Below are positions 8,499 to 15,722 of a DNA stretch of 16,165 bases, piece after piece. The stretch is taken from contig CAMPHD010000030.1 in assembly GCA_946885765.1 (NCBI GenBank), forward strand, positions 1-16,165, written 5' to 3'. The position numbers were made by a program, and so were the translations under genes. Numbering within the stretch: the first letter of the stretch is position 1; every line of letters begins with the position of its first letter. Below the pieces are notes generated by a model. The model was given only the letters and a program-made list of their open reading frames with translations, was not told where the DNA came from and made no database searches. This DNA is from an uncultured Thalassospira sp. Lineage in GTDB: Bacteria; Pseudomonadota; Alphaproteobacteria; Rhodospirillales_A; Thalassospiraceae.

Positions 8499-9227
8499 CT
8501 AACATTTCAGCTCACTTTGCAGCAACAGAAGATACCGCCCCGCGGCCAGCAATTCGGCCCGGTGGCGTTCCCGGCGTGCGACCGCCTCGGCATCCGCCCC
8601 CCAGTGCTCGATCGAATAGTTTTCATCAAGCTGGGAAATCTCGAACGCCTGTTCGGCACTGATCCGGCCACGCAGGGTTGCCAGACCGATGATAACCGAG
8701 CCCGACACCGTCGTCAGGGTATGAAGGGCGGTCAGATAGTAATCATCAAGTGCCTCGATCTCGTCCTGAATGCGCAGAAGGGCTTCGTCTTCCTGCGTGA
8801 TCGGCATGACTCCCTCGGTCACGATCAGGGAAATGCCAAGATCGTTGCGCGCCCAATCAAGCAATGGCTGCCATGCTTCGGCCTGCTGGCGCACAAGGTC
8901 ATCGGGGAAAGACGCACGATAACATAACAGGTCAGACCGGCCAAATCCGGTCAGTTCCGCAATCACCGCAAAGCGGTGCGGGCGCACCCGATCAATCGCG
9001 GTTGCCGCCAGTTGCATGATCGGCATCGTGGTCGGCAGGACCATTTCACCCTGCGCATCCCATTCGGCAGCGATTTCATACGCCAGCTTTTCGACCGGCA
9101 GCAAAAATTCGGCTCTGGACGGTGATTTTACAGGCCTTCCATCCAAATGGATGCGCCAACCCTGCGCAACATCATCACGCACGGCTTCGGCTTTTTTGTA
9201 AAAACGTTTGATCGATTTTGTAAGCAT
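8499..9227 (-). CDS. ATP12-family F1-ATPase assembly chaperone
   Basis: A 242-residue protein of the ATP12 family, of usual length. ATP12 binds unassembled alpha subunits of F1-ATPase and promotes assembly of the alpha-beta ring; the family occurs in mitochondria and alphaproteobacteria. The N-terminal part has the characteristic KRFYKKAEA and GWRIHLDGRPVKSPSR segments, followed by WDAQGEMVLPTTMPIMQLAATAIDR and, in the C-terminal helical part, WARNDLGISL and LTTVSGSVIIGLATLRG. The ATG at 9227 is chosen because homology begins just after it, although its ribosome binding site is weak and the frame is open to a TTG at 9302. It converges on the SEC-C gene with only 19 bases between the stop codons and no visible terminator. 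Confidence 0.9.
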   Translation of the reverse strand: MLTKSIKRFYKKAEAVRDDVAQGWRIHLDGRPVKSPSRAEFLLPVEKLAYEIAAEWDAQGEMVLPTTMPIMQLAATAIDRVRPHRFAVIAELTGFGRSDLLCYRASFPDDLVRQQAEAWQPLLDWARNDLGISLIVTEGVMPITQEDEALLRIQDEIEALDDYYLTALHTLTTVSGSVIIGLATLRGRISAEQAFEISQLDENYSIEHWGADAEAVARRERHRAELLAAGRYLLLLQSELKC

Positions 9228-9332
9228 GATGGCGATATGCCCAAATCCGTTTCCATGTGCAAGCGATTTGACTCTTTCGCGGTGCCCGAGTTCGATTATC
9301 AAGAATTTCTGTATAATTTTTGATCAATTTAC

Positions 9333-9458
9333 CCCATTGACCATTTAATAAACAAACGCACTCTGCCCGTAACGGTCCCTTCATATCAGGAAAACCGACA
9401 AAAAAGGGATTTGGCACAGGCATTGCTGTGCGATCAGGGGTATCATTCGGTCAATGGG
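9333..9458. repeat. Widely spaced 10-bp inverted repeat in the ATP12/ABC-importer divergent region
   Basis: CCCATTGACC at 9333-9342 is exactly mirrored by GGTCAATGGG at 9449-9458, with 106 bases between. The left copy lies in an AT-rich stretch that also carries a TATAAT at 9312-9317; the right copy runs into a GGGTC/GACCC hairpin (9456-9473) just before the ribosome binding site of the binding-protein gene. The arrangement could be a pair of operators bridged by looping. No riboswitch fold was recognised in this 265-base region. Confidence 0.35.
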
Positions 9459-9492
9459 TCGTCAAAAAGACCCGAAACAGGAGGCTTCATTA

Positions 9493-10515
9493 ATGGTGAG
9501 ACTTAAAGCGCGGCTACTTGGCGCGACCGTCGGCATTGCCGTTGCACTTGGCACGCAATCGGCGATGGCACAAATGGCGATCAAATTCACACTCGACTGG
9601 AAATTCGAAGGCCCGGCAGCACCTTATGTGCTGGCCAAGAAAAAGGGCTATTTCGACGATGAAGGCCTTGATGTCACGATTGATTCCGGCAATGGATCGG
9701 TCGGTTCGATCACGCGCGTTGCCAGCGGTGCCTATGATGTCGGATTTGCCGATATCAACTCGATGCTGGAATTCAATGCATCGAACCCGGACCTCGCGAT
9801 GAAGTCGATCTTCATGGTTTATGACCGCCCGCCCTTCTCGCTTTTCATGCTTAAGAAAAGCGGCATCACCAAGCCAGAAGACCTGATTGGCAAGACGCTT
9901 GGCGCACCGGTATTCGATGCATCGCGCAAGCTGTTCCCGGCCTTTGCGCAGGCAACCGGCCTTAAGCTTGACGATGTCAAATGGGAAAGCATGGACCCGC
10001 CGCTGCGTGAACCGATGCTGGTTCGCGGCGATGTCGATGCCGTCACCGGGCACTATTTCACATCGATCCTGAACCTTCAGGCACAGGGTGTTTCCAAGGA
10101 CGACCTGACCGTTTTCAAATATTTCGATTACGGCATGGACTTCTATGGCAATGCGATGATTGCATCACCTGACATGATGGAAAACCACCCGGAAGAATTG
10201 CGTGCCTTCCTGCGTGCGGTCGTCAAGGGATGGCGCGATGCGATTGCCAACCCGGAAGAAGCAATTGCGGCATTGAAAGAAGTCGATCCGCTGATTGATC
10301 CGGCACTTGAAGTGCAGCGCCTTCAGATGACGATTGACGACAACGTCGTCACCGAAGTCACCCTTAAAGAAGGCATGGGCCAGATCAAGACCGACCGCAT
10401 GGAAAAGGCGATTGATCAGGTCAGCCTGGCATTCGGCATCGAAAACAAGCCAGCCGTAGGCGACATCTTCACCGACATTTTCATGCCCGGCGAGAAAGAC
10501 CGCATGCTGAAATAA
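9493..10515 (+). CDS. ABC transporter periplasmic substrate-binding protein (NMT1/SsuA-like)
   Basis: A 340-residue periplasmic binding protein of the NMT1/THI5-SsuA type. Residues 1-26 form a signal peptide ending in AMA. The mature start (KFTLDWKFEGPAAPYVLAKKKGYF) has the family's LDW motif and the conserved GYF-x3-GLDV element, and residues about 60-90 contain the GSITRVASGAYDVGFAD segment that lines the ligand cleft. Related proteins bind sulfonates, taurine, nitrate or pyrimidine precursors of thiamine; nothing here singles out one ligand. The start is the ATG at 9493, because a perfect AGGAGG lies at 9479-9484, 8 bases before it; an upstream in-frame ATG at 9454 has no such site and would put 13 charged residues in front of the signal peptide. 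It is the first gene of a three-gene importer operon. Confidence 0.88.
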   Translation: MVRLKARLLGATVGIAVALGTQSAMAQMAIKFTLDWKFEGPAAPYVLAKKKGYFDDEGLDVTIDSGNGSVGSITRVASGAYDVGFADINSMLEFNASNPDLAMKSIFMVYDRPPFSLFMLKKSGITKPEDLIGKTLGAPVFDASRKLFPAFAQATGLKLDDVKWESMDPPLREPMLVRGDVDAVTGHYFTSILNLQAQGVSKDDLTVFKYFDYGMDFYGNAMIASPDMMENHPEELRAFLRAVVKGWRDAIANPEEAIAALKEVDPLIDPALEVQRLQMTIDDNVVTEVTLKEGMGQIKTDRMEKAIDQVSLAFGIENKPAVGDIFTDIFMPGEKDRMLK

Positions 10516-10537
10516 TCGGCACGTCAGATCACGCAAA

Positions 10538-10560
10538 CGGGGCCGGGCAAACCGGCCCCG
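10538..10560 (+). terminator. Intercistronic hairpin between binding-protein and ATPase genes
   Basis: CGGGGCCGG (10538-10546) pairs perfectly with CCGGCCCCG (10552-10560) around a GCAAA loop, 22 bases after the binding-protein stop. There is no U-tract after it. In importer operons such a stem usually protects the 3' end of the binding-protein mRNA or causes partial termination, so that this protein is made in excess over the membrane complex. Confidence 0.65.
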
Positions 10561-10597
10561 ATCCACAAGAAATCACAAATAATGATACGCAGGGGGA

Positions 10598-11392
10598 ATG
10601 ACTGCCGTGTCGAACAGTTTTGTCGAACTTAACAATGTCCGGCTTCGTTACAGCGAAGGTGACGATCTGGCATTGGAAACAACAAACATGAAGATCAACA
10701 AGGGCGAGTTTATCGCCGTTGTCGGTCCTTCGGGATGTGGCAAGTCATCGTTGCTGAAACTGGTATCGGGACTGATGCCGCCCAGCGAAGGCACGGTTAT
10801 CGTCGATAACAAGGAAGTCTCCGGGCCGCTTAAAATCGTTGGCATGGCATTCCAGAACCCGACCCTTCTGCCGTGGCGCACGACCCTTGATAACGTGCTG
10901 CTGCCAATGGAAATCGTCAAACCGCACCGCAACCGCCTGCGCAAGCATCGCGCCGAATATGAAGACCGCGCGCGCAAACTTCTGGCCAGTGTCGGCCTTG
11001 CCGGGCACGAAGACAAATATCCGTGGGAACTATCCGGCGGGATGCAGCAACGCGCGTCGCTGTGCCGGTCGCTTATTCATGAACCCGATCTTCTGATGCT
11101 GGACGAGCCGTTCGCGGCCCTTGATGCTTTCACCCGCGAAGAACTTTGGGACATCCTGCAAAACCTTTGGATGGTGCGGCCCTTTACCGTCATCCTTGTG
11201 ACGCATGATCTGCGCGAGGCGGCCTATCTCGCCGATACGATTTATGTGATGTCCAAACGCCCCGGCATGATTTTGGTGCAGCGGGAAAATACCCTGCCCC
11301 GCCCGCGTGATCAGGAAACGACATTCACGCAGCCCTTCACCGATCTGGTCCACGAATTGCGCAGTCACATCCGCGACGTGCGTGCGGCATAA
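10598..11392 (+). CDS. ABC transporter ATP-binding protein (SsuB/TauB-like)
   Basis: A 264-residue importer ATPase that drives uptake of the ligand caught by the upstream binding protein. Counting from the first ATG, Walker A is GPSGCGKSS (43-51), the Q-loop is FQNP with Q86, the signature is LSGGMQQ (145-151), Walker B ends in LLMLDEP (D169, E170), the D-loop is AALD and the switch histidine is H203 in VTHD. The sequence is closest in character to nitrate/sulfonate/taurine-type ATPases. The start is ambiguous: AGGGGG at 10591-10596 lies one base before the ATG at 10598, too close for normal initiation, while the in-frame GTG at 10607 is spaced 10 bases from it and may be the true start (261 residues). 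An 82-base gap with a hairpin separates it from the binding-protein gene. Confidence 0.92.
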   Translation: MTAVSNSFVELNNVRLRYSEGDDLALETTNMKINKGEFIAVVGPSGCGKSSLLKLVSGLMPPSEGTVIVDNKEVSGPLKIVGMAFQNPTLLPWRTTLDNVLLPMEIVKPHRNRLRKHRAEYEDRARKLLASVGLAGHEDKYPWELSGGMQQRASLCRSLIHEPDLLMLDEPFAALDAFTREELWDILQNLWMVRPFTVILVTHDLREAAYLADTIYVMSKRPGMILVQRENTLPRPRDQETTFTQPFTDLVHELRSHIRDVRAA

Positions 11393-11410
11393 GGGAAAGT
11401 TGAAAGCATC

Positions 11411-12181
11411 ATGGCCAAGAAAAAAGACCTGTCCAAAGCCACGCCCTGGATCAGTGCGATCGGCCTTTTCGTGATCTGGGAACTGATTGTCCGGATTTTC
11501 AACATTCCACCCTATGTCCTGCCAACTCCTTCTGAGAGCATCATGGTCGGCTGGGATTTCCGCGGCGCGATCTGGATGCATGCGGTTCACACGCTTTATA
11601 CGACACTGGCGGGCTTTGCCATTGCGGTTGTGTTTGGTGTGATTCTGGGTGCGCTGGTAGGGTCCAGCAAGGCAGTTTATGACGCGGCAAACCCGCTTCT
11701 GGTCGGGTTTAACTCGGTCCCGAAAGTGGCCTTGGTGCCGGTCCTTGTGATGTGGTTTGGCATTGGTACGGTCCCGGCCATCATCACCGCATTCCTGATT
11801 TCGTTTTTCCCGATTGTGGTCAATGTGGCGACCGGGCTGGCGACCCTTGAACCCGAATTGCGCGATGTACTGCGATCCCTTGGTGCGACGCGACGCGATA
11901 TTCTGGTCAAGGTCGGCTTCCCGCGTGCAATGCCCTATTTCTTTGCATCCCTTAAAGTCGCGATCACGCTGGCCTTTGTCGGCTCGGTGATTTCGGAAAC
12001 CGTCGCATCGAACCTTGGCGTCGGCTATCTGATGCTGTCGGCATCGTCGAAATTCAACATGCCGCTGGTATTTGCCGGGTTGCTGGTGATCGCGGTGATG
12101 GGGATTGCGATGTACGAGCTGTTTAACATCATCGAACGCCGGTCAACTAAATGGGCCAATCGCGGCAATCCTGCGAATTAA
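11411..12181 (+). CDS. ABC transporter permease (SsuC/TauC-like)
   Basis: A 256-residue integral membrane permease of the binding-protein-dependent importer type, about six hydrophobic segments long. The cytoplasmic EAA coupling loop is clear around LRDVLRSLGATRRDILVKVGFP (about residues 155-176), the site that docks the ATPase. The final segment ELFNIIERRSTKW is the usual C-terminal ending of SsuC/TauC/ThiX-type permeases. It begins 18 bases after the ATPase stop and completes the operon, which is closed by a strong hairpin terminator. As with the binding protein, the transported compound cannot be named from the sequence; the absence of thiamine, sulfonate or nitrate genes nearby leaves it open. 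Confidence 0.9.
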   Translation: MAKKKDLSKATPWISAIGLFVIWELIVRIFNIPPYVLPTPSESIMVGWDFRGAIWMHAVHTLYTTLAGFAIAVVFGVILGALVGSSKAVYDAANPLLVGFNSVPKVALVPVLVMWFGIGTVPAIITAFLISFFPIVVNVATGLATLEPELRDVLRSLGATRRDILVKVGFPRAMPYFFASLKVAITLAFVGSVISETVASNLGVGYLMLSASSKFNMPLVFAGLLVIAVMGIAMYELFNIIERRSTKWANRGNPAN

Positions 12182-12204
12182 TGGCTGGCTCCGCCTAGAT
12201 ACGC

Positions 12205-12231
12205 AAAAAGGCCGGGAACCCCGGCCTTTTT
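12205..12231. terminator. Bidirectional intrinsic terminator between importer operon and dienelactone hydrolase
   Basis: AAAAAGGCCGGG pairs perfectly with CCCGGCCTTTTT over 12 bp around a three-base loop, 23 bases past the permease stop and 25 bases from the stop of the convergent gene. The G+C core with a U-run on either strand makes it a good terminator in both directions. Confidence 0.9.
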
Positions 12232-12256
12232 TATGTGCAGATGATGGCGTTGAAGC

Positions 12257-13081
12257 CTAGGACAGATGGGTATCAAAGAAGCCCATCGTGCGTTCCCACG
12301 CCAGCATCGCGTCCTCGGCGTCGTAACGCCCGCCGGTCGGATTGGCAAAGGCATGGTCGGCCTCGTACCAGAAAATCTGGTAATCGGTTTTTCCAGCTTC
12401 TTTGAGGGATTCCTCAAACCCTTCGACCATCGACTTGTTGATGCTTTTATCAAGGGTTCCGAAATGCCCCATCAATGGCGCGCTTAGTGTTGAAACCTGT
12501 TCCGGCGTCTTTTTGACATTGCCGTAATAGACAACAACCGCATCGACATCGGCAGCAAGCCCGGTATTAAGCGACCAGCCGCCACCAAAACACCAGCCAA
12601 CTGTTCCGACCTTGCCGGTTGAATCCTTGTGATTCTTCAGGAATTTGACAGATTCCTGCAATTTTTCGGTGGCAATCGCCGGGTCAACCGCCGACATCAG
12701 GGATTTTGCCCCGTCCGGCGTGGTCGCAGCCGGTTTGCCATACAGATCAACCGCAAGCGCGATATAGCCCAGCTTGGCATATTCGGCCGCAACCGCACGG
12801 ATCTGATCGTTAAGCCCCCACCATTCATGGATCAGAATAACGGTCGGTGCCGGAAGGGTTGCCGGCATGGCGATTTCGGCGGTCATCTTTTCACCGCCCG
12901 GCGTCGTGATCGTCACGGGCTCCAACATCGATCCGGCAGCATGAGCCAGAATGGGATCGGCCAGAACAACTGCGAGTGGCAGGGCAACCGCCCCCTTAAG
13001 AAACAGTCGGCGATCTTCGTCCGTGGCCTTGGGCGGCGGGCCGAGATGGTCGTTTACGCCACATCCGTCAAGCGTGCACAT
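12257..13081 (-). CDS. Dienelactone hydrolase family protein with Tat signal
   Basis: A 274-residue alpha/beta hydrolase of the dienelactone hydrolase family. The catalytic triad is visible as C164 in GWCFGGG, D211 in FGTLDKS and H243 in ADHAFANP, with the family glutamate E86 in IHEWWG. Ahead of the domain is an N-terminal twin-arginine signal: DRRLFLKG (R24, R25), a hydrophobic stretch to about residue 41 and an AHA-A cleavage site near 48, so export in folded form to the periplasm is expected. Classical dienelactone hydrolases of chlorocatechol breakdown are cytoplasmic, and no aromatic pathway genes are here, so the natural ester or lactone is unknown. The start is the ATG at 13081, 7 bases from a perfect AGGAGG (13089-13094). 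Single-gene transcript closed by the shared terminator. Confidence 0.88.
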   Translation of the reverse strand: MCTLDGCGVNDHLGPPPKATDEDRRLFLKGAVALPLAVVLADPILAHAAGSMLEPVTITTPGGEKMTAEIAMPATLPAPTVILIHEWWGLNDQIRAVAAEYAKLGYIALAVDLYGKPAATTPDGAKSLMSAVDPAIATEKLQESVKFLKNHKDSTGKVGTVGWCFGGGWSLNTGLAADVDAVVVYYGNVKKTPEQVSTLSAPLMGHFGTLDKSINKSMVEGFEESLKEAGKTDYQIFWYEADHAFANPTGGRYDAEDAMLAWERTMGFFDTHLS

Positions 13082-13159
13082 ATTCAAGCCTCCTCTGTCT
13101 TGTTACGATCAAACGATTTTATATGGTTGTATTTTACATCATGTTCTTCGCGTCATCAT

Positions 13160-13186
13160 TTCGCAAGATGCGAATAATTTGCAAAT
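13160..13186. promoter_or_regulatory. Adjacent palindromes upstream of the dienelactone hydrolase gene
   Basis: Two perfect palindromic sites lie 2 bases apart: TTCGCA-AGA-TGCGAA (13160-13174) and ATTTGCAAAT (13177-13186). They sit about 80-105 bases upstream of the dienelactone hydrolase start in the 281-base divergent region shared with the HAD gene. TTTGCAAA-like boxes are known targets of several repressor families, so this may be an operator. No regulator gene is present in the window. Confidence 0.45.
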
Positions 13187-13292
13187 CACACTCGCGTCAT
13201 AAATCCCTGTCATCGCAAAGAGTACGCACCCAAATCCGTTACCGATCAACCCCTTGAATGATCATGCCGGCAATTGTCATCAAAATGCCCCC

Positions 13293-13321
13293 TTGCCCCG
13301 GCCCCGCTTGCCTGCTTTAAC
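13293..13321 (+). promoter_or_regulatory. Possible sigma70-type promoter of the HAD-IA gene
   Basis: TTGCCC (13293-13298) and TTTAAC (13316-13321) are 17 bases apart, which would start transcription near 13328, about 35 bases before the ATG. Both hexamers deviate from consensus, so this is only a candidate. Confidence 0.3.
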
Positions 13322-13362
13322 AAGCCGACTGCAATCGTGCTGCAATTCATCCCGAGGAAATC

Positions 13363-13977
13363 ATGCGTACTATCGAAACGGTTCTTTTTGATCTGGGCGG
13401 CGTTCTGGTTGATTGGGACCCACGGCATCTGTATCGCAAGATTTTCACCGACCCGGCCGAGATGGAACGCTTCCTGACCGAGATTTGCCATCCGCACTGG
13501 AACTTCCTGCATGACAAGGGTGCCCTTCGCTTCGAGAGATCGATCCCGGATTTGCAGCATCGCTATCCGGAATATCATGATCAGATCGCGGCATGGATGG
13601 AACGCTGGCCGGAAATGATGAAGGGGTCGATTGACCGCACTGTTCATATTCTTGAGGAACTGAAATCGCGCGGCAATGTACGTTTGTTCGCACTGACCAA
13701 CTGGTCGGCGGATACCTGGCCACATGCGATTGAACGGTTCGGGTTCCTAAGCCATTTCGAAGGCATTCTGGTATCGGGGCAGGAAAAACTGGCCAAGCCC
13801 GACCCGCAAATTTTCGATCTGACGGCGGCGCGCTTCAAACTTGATCCGCGCGAAACGCTGTTTATCGATGACAGTGAAAAGAACATCCAGCAGGCGCGCG
13901 AAATGGGCTTTGCCACCCACTGGTTCCGCGATCCGATCCGCCTGCGCCGTGACCTGATGGAATATCGCCTGCTTTAA
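13363..13977 (+). CDS. HAD-IA family hydrolase
   Basis: A 204-residue HAD-superfamily subfamily IA hydrolase of the YihX/haloacid-dehalogenase-like kind. Motif I is VLFDLGGVLVDWD: the nucleophile D10 is present but the position two residues later, an acid/base Asp in standard phosphatases, is glycine (G12), as in other FDLGGV-type members. The small helical cap covers about residues 15-90, motif II is LTNWS, the motif III lysine is in KLAKPDPQIF, and motif IV is FIDDSEKNI. The activity may be sugar phosphatase or dehalogenase-like; I cannot choose. GAGGA lies about 6 bases before the ATG. It is a single-gene unit converging on the SRPBCC gene, with only 5 bases between the stops and no terminator seen. 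Confidence 0.85.
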   Translation: MRTIETVLFDLGGVLVDWDPRHLYRKIFTDPAEMERFLTEICHPHWNFLHDKGALRFERSIPDLQHRYPEYHDQIAAWMERWPEMMKGSIDRTVHILEELKSRGNVRLFALTNWSADTWPHAIERFGFLSHFEGILVSGQEKLAKPDPQIFDLTAARFKLDPRETLFIDDSEKNIQQAREMGFATHWFRDPIRLRRDLMEYRLL

Positions 13978-13982
13978 AAAGA

Positions 13983-14468
13983 TCAGTGCCGCTTGGCCGT
14001 CAGGTAATTGGCAAAGCACTGTTCGAAAACATATTTCCAGCCGCTTTCATACCCGTCACGCACCATCGGGGCGATTTCACCCAGATTTTTCCAGTCCCAA
14101 TGCTTGAGCCGGATCACGCAACGGCCAAAGGCATTCTGTTCAAACGTGACGCTGATGCGGGTATAGGCCCCCTCTTCCCAGCCGGGATGCCAGGTAAAGG
14201 CAACATGTTCGCCCGCCTGCCAGATATCGACAGCCCCCCAGACCACCGGATCGCGGCCCTTGGCATGTTCAACGATCTTGCCGCCAAGGCCGGGATTGAT
14301 TTCGACCGATTTGCAGTTTTCGCGCGCCAGCGAATGGCTATCGGTCGGCCACCAGTTGCCAAAACCGTTGGTGAATGCGTCAAACGCATATTCGGGCTCG
14401 ACCGGGACGGTAATTTCCACCCGGATCGGTTTCAGATCGTCATCTTTGTGATCGGCTTCAGGCAGCAT
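13983..14468 (-). CDS. SRPBCC/AHSA1-like domain protein
   Basis: A 161-residue cytoplasmic protein of the SRPBCC (START/Bet v1-like) fold, AHSA1-type. The PIRVEITVPVEPEYAFDAFT opening strand and helix, the NWWPTDSHSL segment, the VVWGAVDIWQAGEHVAFTWHPG strands and the final long helix from about residue 130 (GYESGWKYVFEQCFANYL) fit a hydrophobic-ligand-binding helix-grip domain. Members include polyketide cyclase-like and Hsp90-activator-like proteins, and most have no known ligand. The ATG at 14468 overlaps the end of the upstream HAD gene by 11 bases, with GGGGAA about 8 bases before it, so the pair is probably co-translated. A longer frame upstream lies inside the HAD gene and is not needed. 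Confidence 0.82.
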   Translation of the reverse strand: MLPEADHKDDDLKPIRVEITVPVEPEYAFDAFTNGFGNWWPTDSHSLARENCKSVEINPGLGGKIVEHAKGRDPVVWGAVDIWQAGEHVAFTWHPGWEEGAYTRISVTFEQNAFGRCVIRLKHWDWKNLGEIAPMVRDGYESGWKYVFEQCFANYLTAKRH

Positions 14469-15156
14469 CGCGGCCAGTTCCCCACATGGTTTCCAGCAGT
14501 CCGGGCAACTGACCAAAATGATCAATCACGGCATGTGCCCCGGCATTGTTCAGTGTTTCGATATCGTGATAGCCCCAACTGACACCGATGGCCAGCATCC
14601 CGGCAGCCCGACCCATTTCGATATCATAGGCGGTATCGCCAATGATCACCGCATTGGGCGCATCGACACCGGTTTCATCCATGGCGGCATGCAACATCGA
14701 CGGATGGGGTTTGGACGGATGATTGTCGCACGTCTGAAGGGTAACGAACCGTCCTTCAAGCGCGTTACGCGCGAGAACCGCATCAAGCCCCCGGCGCGCC
14801 TTGCCAGTCGCAACGCCCAAAAGCCAGTTGCGCGTTTCAAGTTCGACCAGCATTTCGCGCACACCGGGGAACAGCGGTTCGTAAAAATCCGGGGTCTGAC
14901 GCAATTCAAGGAATGCCGCCTTATAGGCCGCGGTAACGCCTTCGATAATCGCGTCATCAAGCATGCCCGGTGCGGCAAGTTTGCGGATCGCTTCGGGCAG
15001 GCTCAGACCAATGATGGTACGTGTCCTTTCAAGGCCCGGGCAATCAAGGTCATGTGCGGCAAAGGCATGATCCATGCAATGCGCAATCGCATGCTGGCTA
15101 TCGACCAGGGTTCCGTCACAATCAAACACCACAAGCCTGAGCGGATCATTCGCCAT
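14458..15156 (-). CDS. HAD-IA family phosphatase (phosphoglycolate phosphatase-like)
   Basis: A 232-residue HAD-IA phosphatase. Motif I is VVFDCDGTLVDS with nucleophile D12 and acid/base D14; a helical cap spans about residues 18-88; motif II is VATGKARRGLD; the motif III lysine is in KPHPSM; motif IV is IGDTAYDIEMG. The arrangement is that of Gph-like phosphoglycolate phosphatases and related enzymes that clear small phosphate esters. In many alphaproteobacteria a gene of this type lies beside an RluA/RluC pseudouridine synthase gene (from general knowledge), and an RluA-family gene does follow here at the right edge, with one small gene between. The ATG at 15156 is used; only a weak GGAT-like site precedes it. 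The downstream SRPBCC gene overlaps its end. Confidence 0.87.
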   Translation of the reverse strand: MANDPLRLVVFDCDGTLVDSQHAIAHCMDHAFAAHDLDCPGLERTRTIIGLSLPEAIRKLAAPGMLDDAIIEGVTAAYKAAFLELRQTPDFYEPLFPGVREMLVELETRNWLLGVATGKARRGLDAVLARNALEGRFVTLQTCDNHPSKPHPSMLHAAMDETGVDAPNAVIIGDTAYDIEMGRAAGMLAIGVSWGYHDIETLNNAGAHAVIDHFGQLPGLLETMWGTGRDAA

Positions 15157-15358
15157 CAAAAGTCATCCAGTTCTGTTTATATCGGGCCGGAGATTATTCC
15201 AAACTTCACCAAAGATCGAGTCTCTAGCCAATCCAATGCAGACGCATTTTTTGCTGTGCGGCAAGCAGTGGAAACCAATGGTGAATTTCATCTTGCTTTC
15301 GAACACCCCAAGGTAGGGATACGATAACAGGGTTGGCACGCGAACTGCGGAGGCAAAT

Positions 15359-15631
15359 ATGCTCACGCTTCGGGACTGCATCGATTTCAGCGATCTGCGC
15401 GAAGAAGAAATTCTCGCGATTGCCGAGTGTGAACACATCCCCCTTCTTACCGCCCTTGAGGAAGGCGAAAGCATGGTGCACACACCACGTGGCCGCAAAC
15501 GGATCGCGGTCATGATCAAAAGTCAGGCCGAAATCTGCGAACGCACGGGAAACACGGTTCATGCCCAGCATTTGCGCCGGGTTCACGACGCGTTTATCAA
15601 CCGTTTCGGCAAAATGGTCGCGCGCCCTTAA
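15359..15631 (+). CDS. Small conserved-looking hypothetical protein (90 aa)
   Basis: A 90-residue, probably all-helical, acidic/basic mixed protein with no membrane segment. The opening LRDCIDFSDLREEEILAIAECEHIP, then LEEGESMVHTPRGRKRIAVMI, resembles small proteins of unknown function that I recall from other Rhodospirillales genomes, but I cannot give a family name. A good GGAGG lies 5-6 bases before the ATG, and the strand is coding-like in composition, which supports it as a real gene. It interrupts the run of minus-strand genes between the HAD phosphatase and the RluA-family gene, is divergent from the former and convergent with the latter, and ends in a shared terminator. Confidence 0.7.
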   Translation: MLTLRDCIDFSDLREEEILAIAECEHIPLLTALEEGESMVHTPRGRKRIAVMIKSQAEICERTGNTVHAQHLRRVHDAFINRFGKMVARP

Positions 15632-15667
15632 CCAAACCATTTGTCATCAACGCCGTTGACAGGGACG

Positions 15668-15695
15668 AAAAAGCCGACGCACTGCGTCGGCTTTT
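15668..15695. terminator. Bidirectional intrinsic terminator between the 90-aa gene and the pseudouridine synthase gene
   Basis: AAAAGCCGACGC (15669-15680) and GCGTCGGCTTTT (15684-15695) form a perfect 12-bp stem with a three-base loop, and T-runs occur at the end on both strands. It lies 37 bases past the small gene's stop and 27 bases beyond the end of the convergent gene. Confidence 0.88.
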
Positions 15696-15722
15696 CGCGT
15701 TTCGGAAAGCTGTTCCGAACAC

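Noticed and set aside
6604..9384. A 14-base match, AACGGTCCCTTCAT, before the ABC membrane gene and again near 9371
   Set aside because: A 14-base repeat is expected about by chance in a 16-kb window, and the two contexts are otherwise unrelated.
9228..9492. Possible thiamine or cobalamin riboswitch ahead of the NMT1-like binding protein
   Set aside because: I could not find the conserved core motifs (for example CUGAGA of the TPP element) or a matching fold in the 265 bases.
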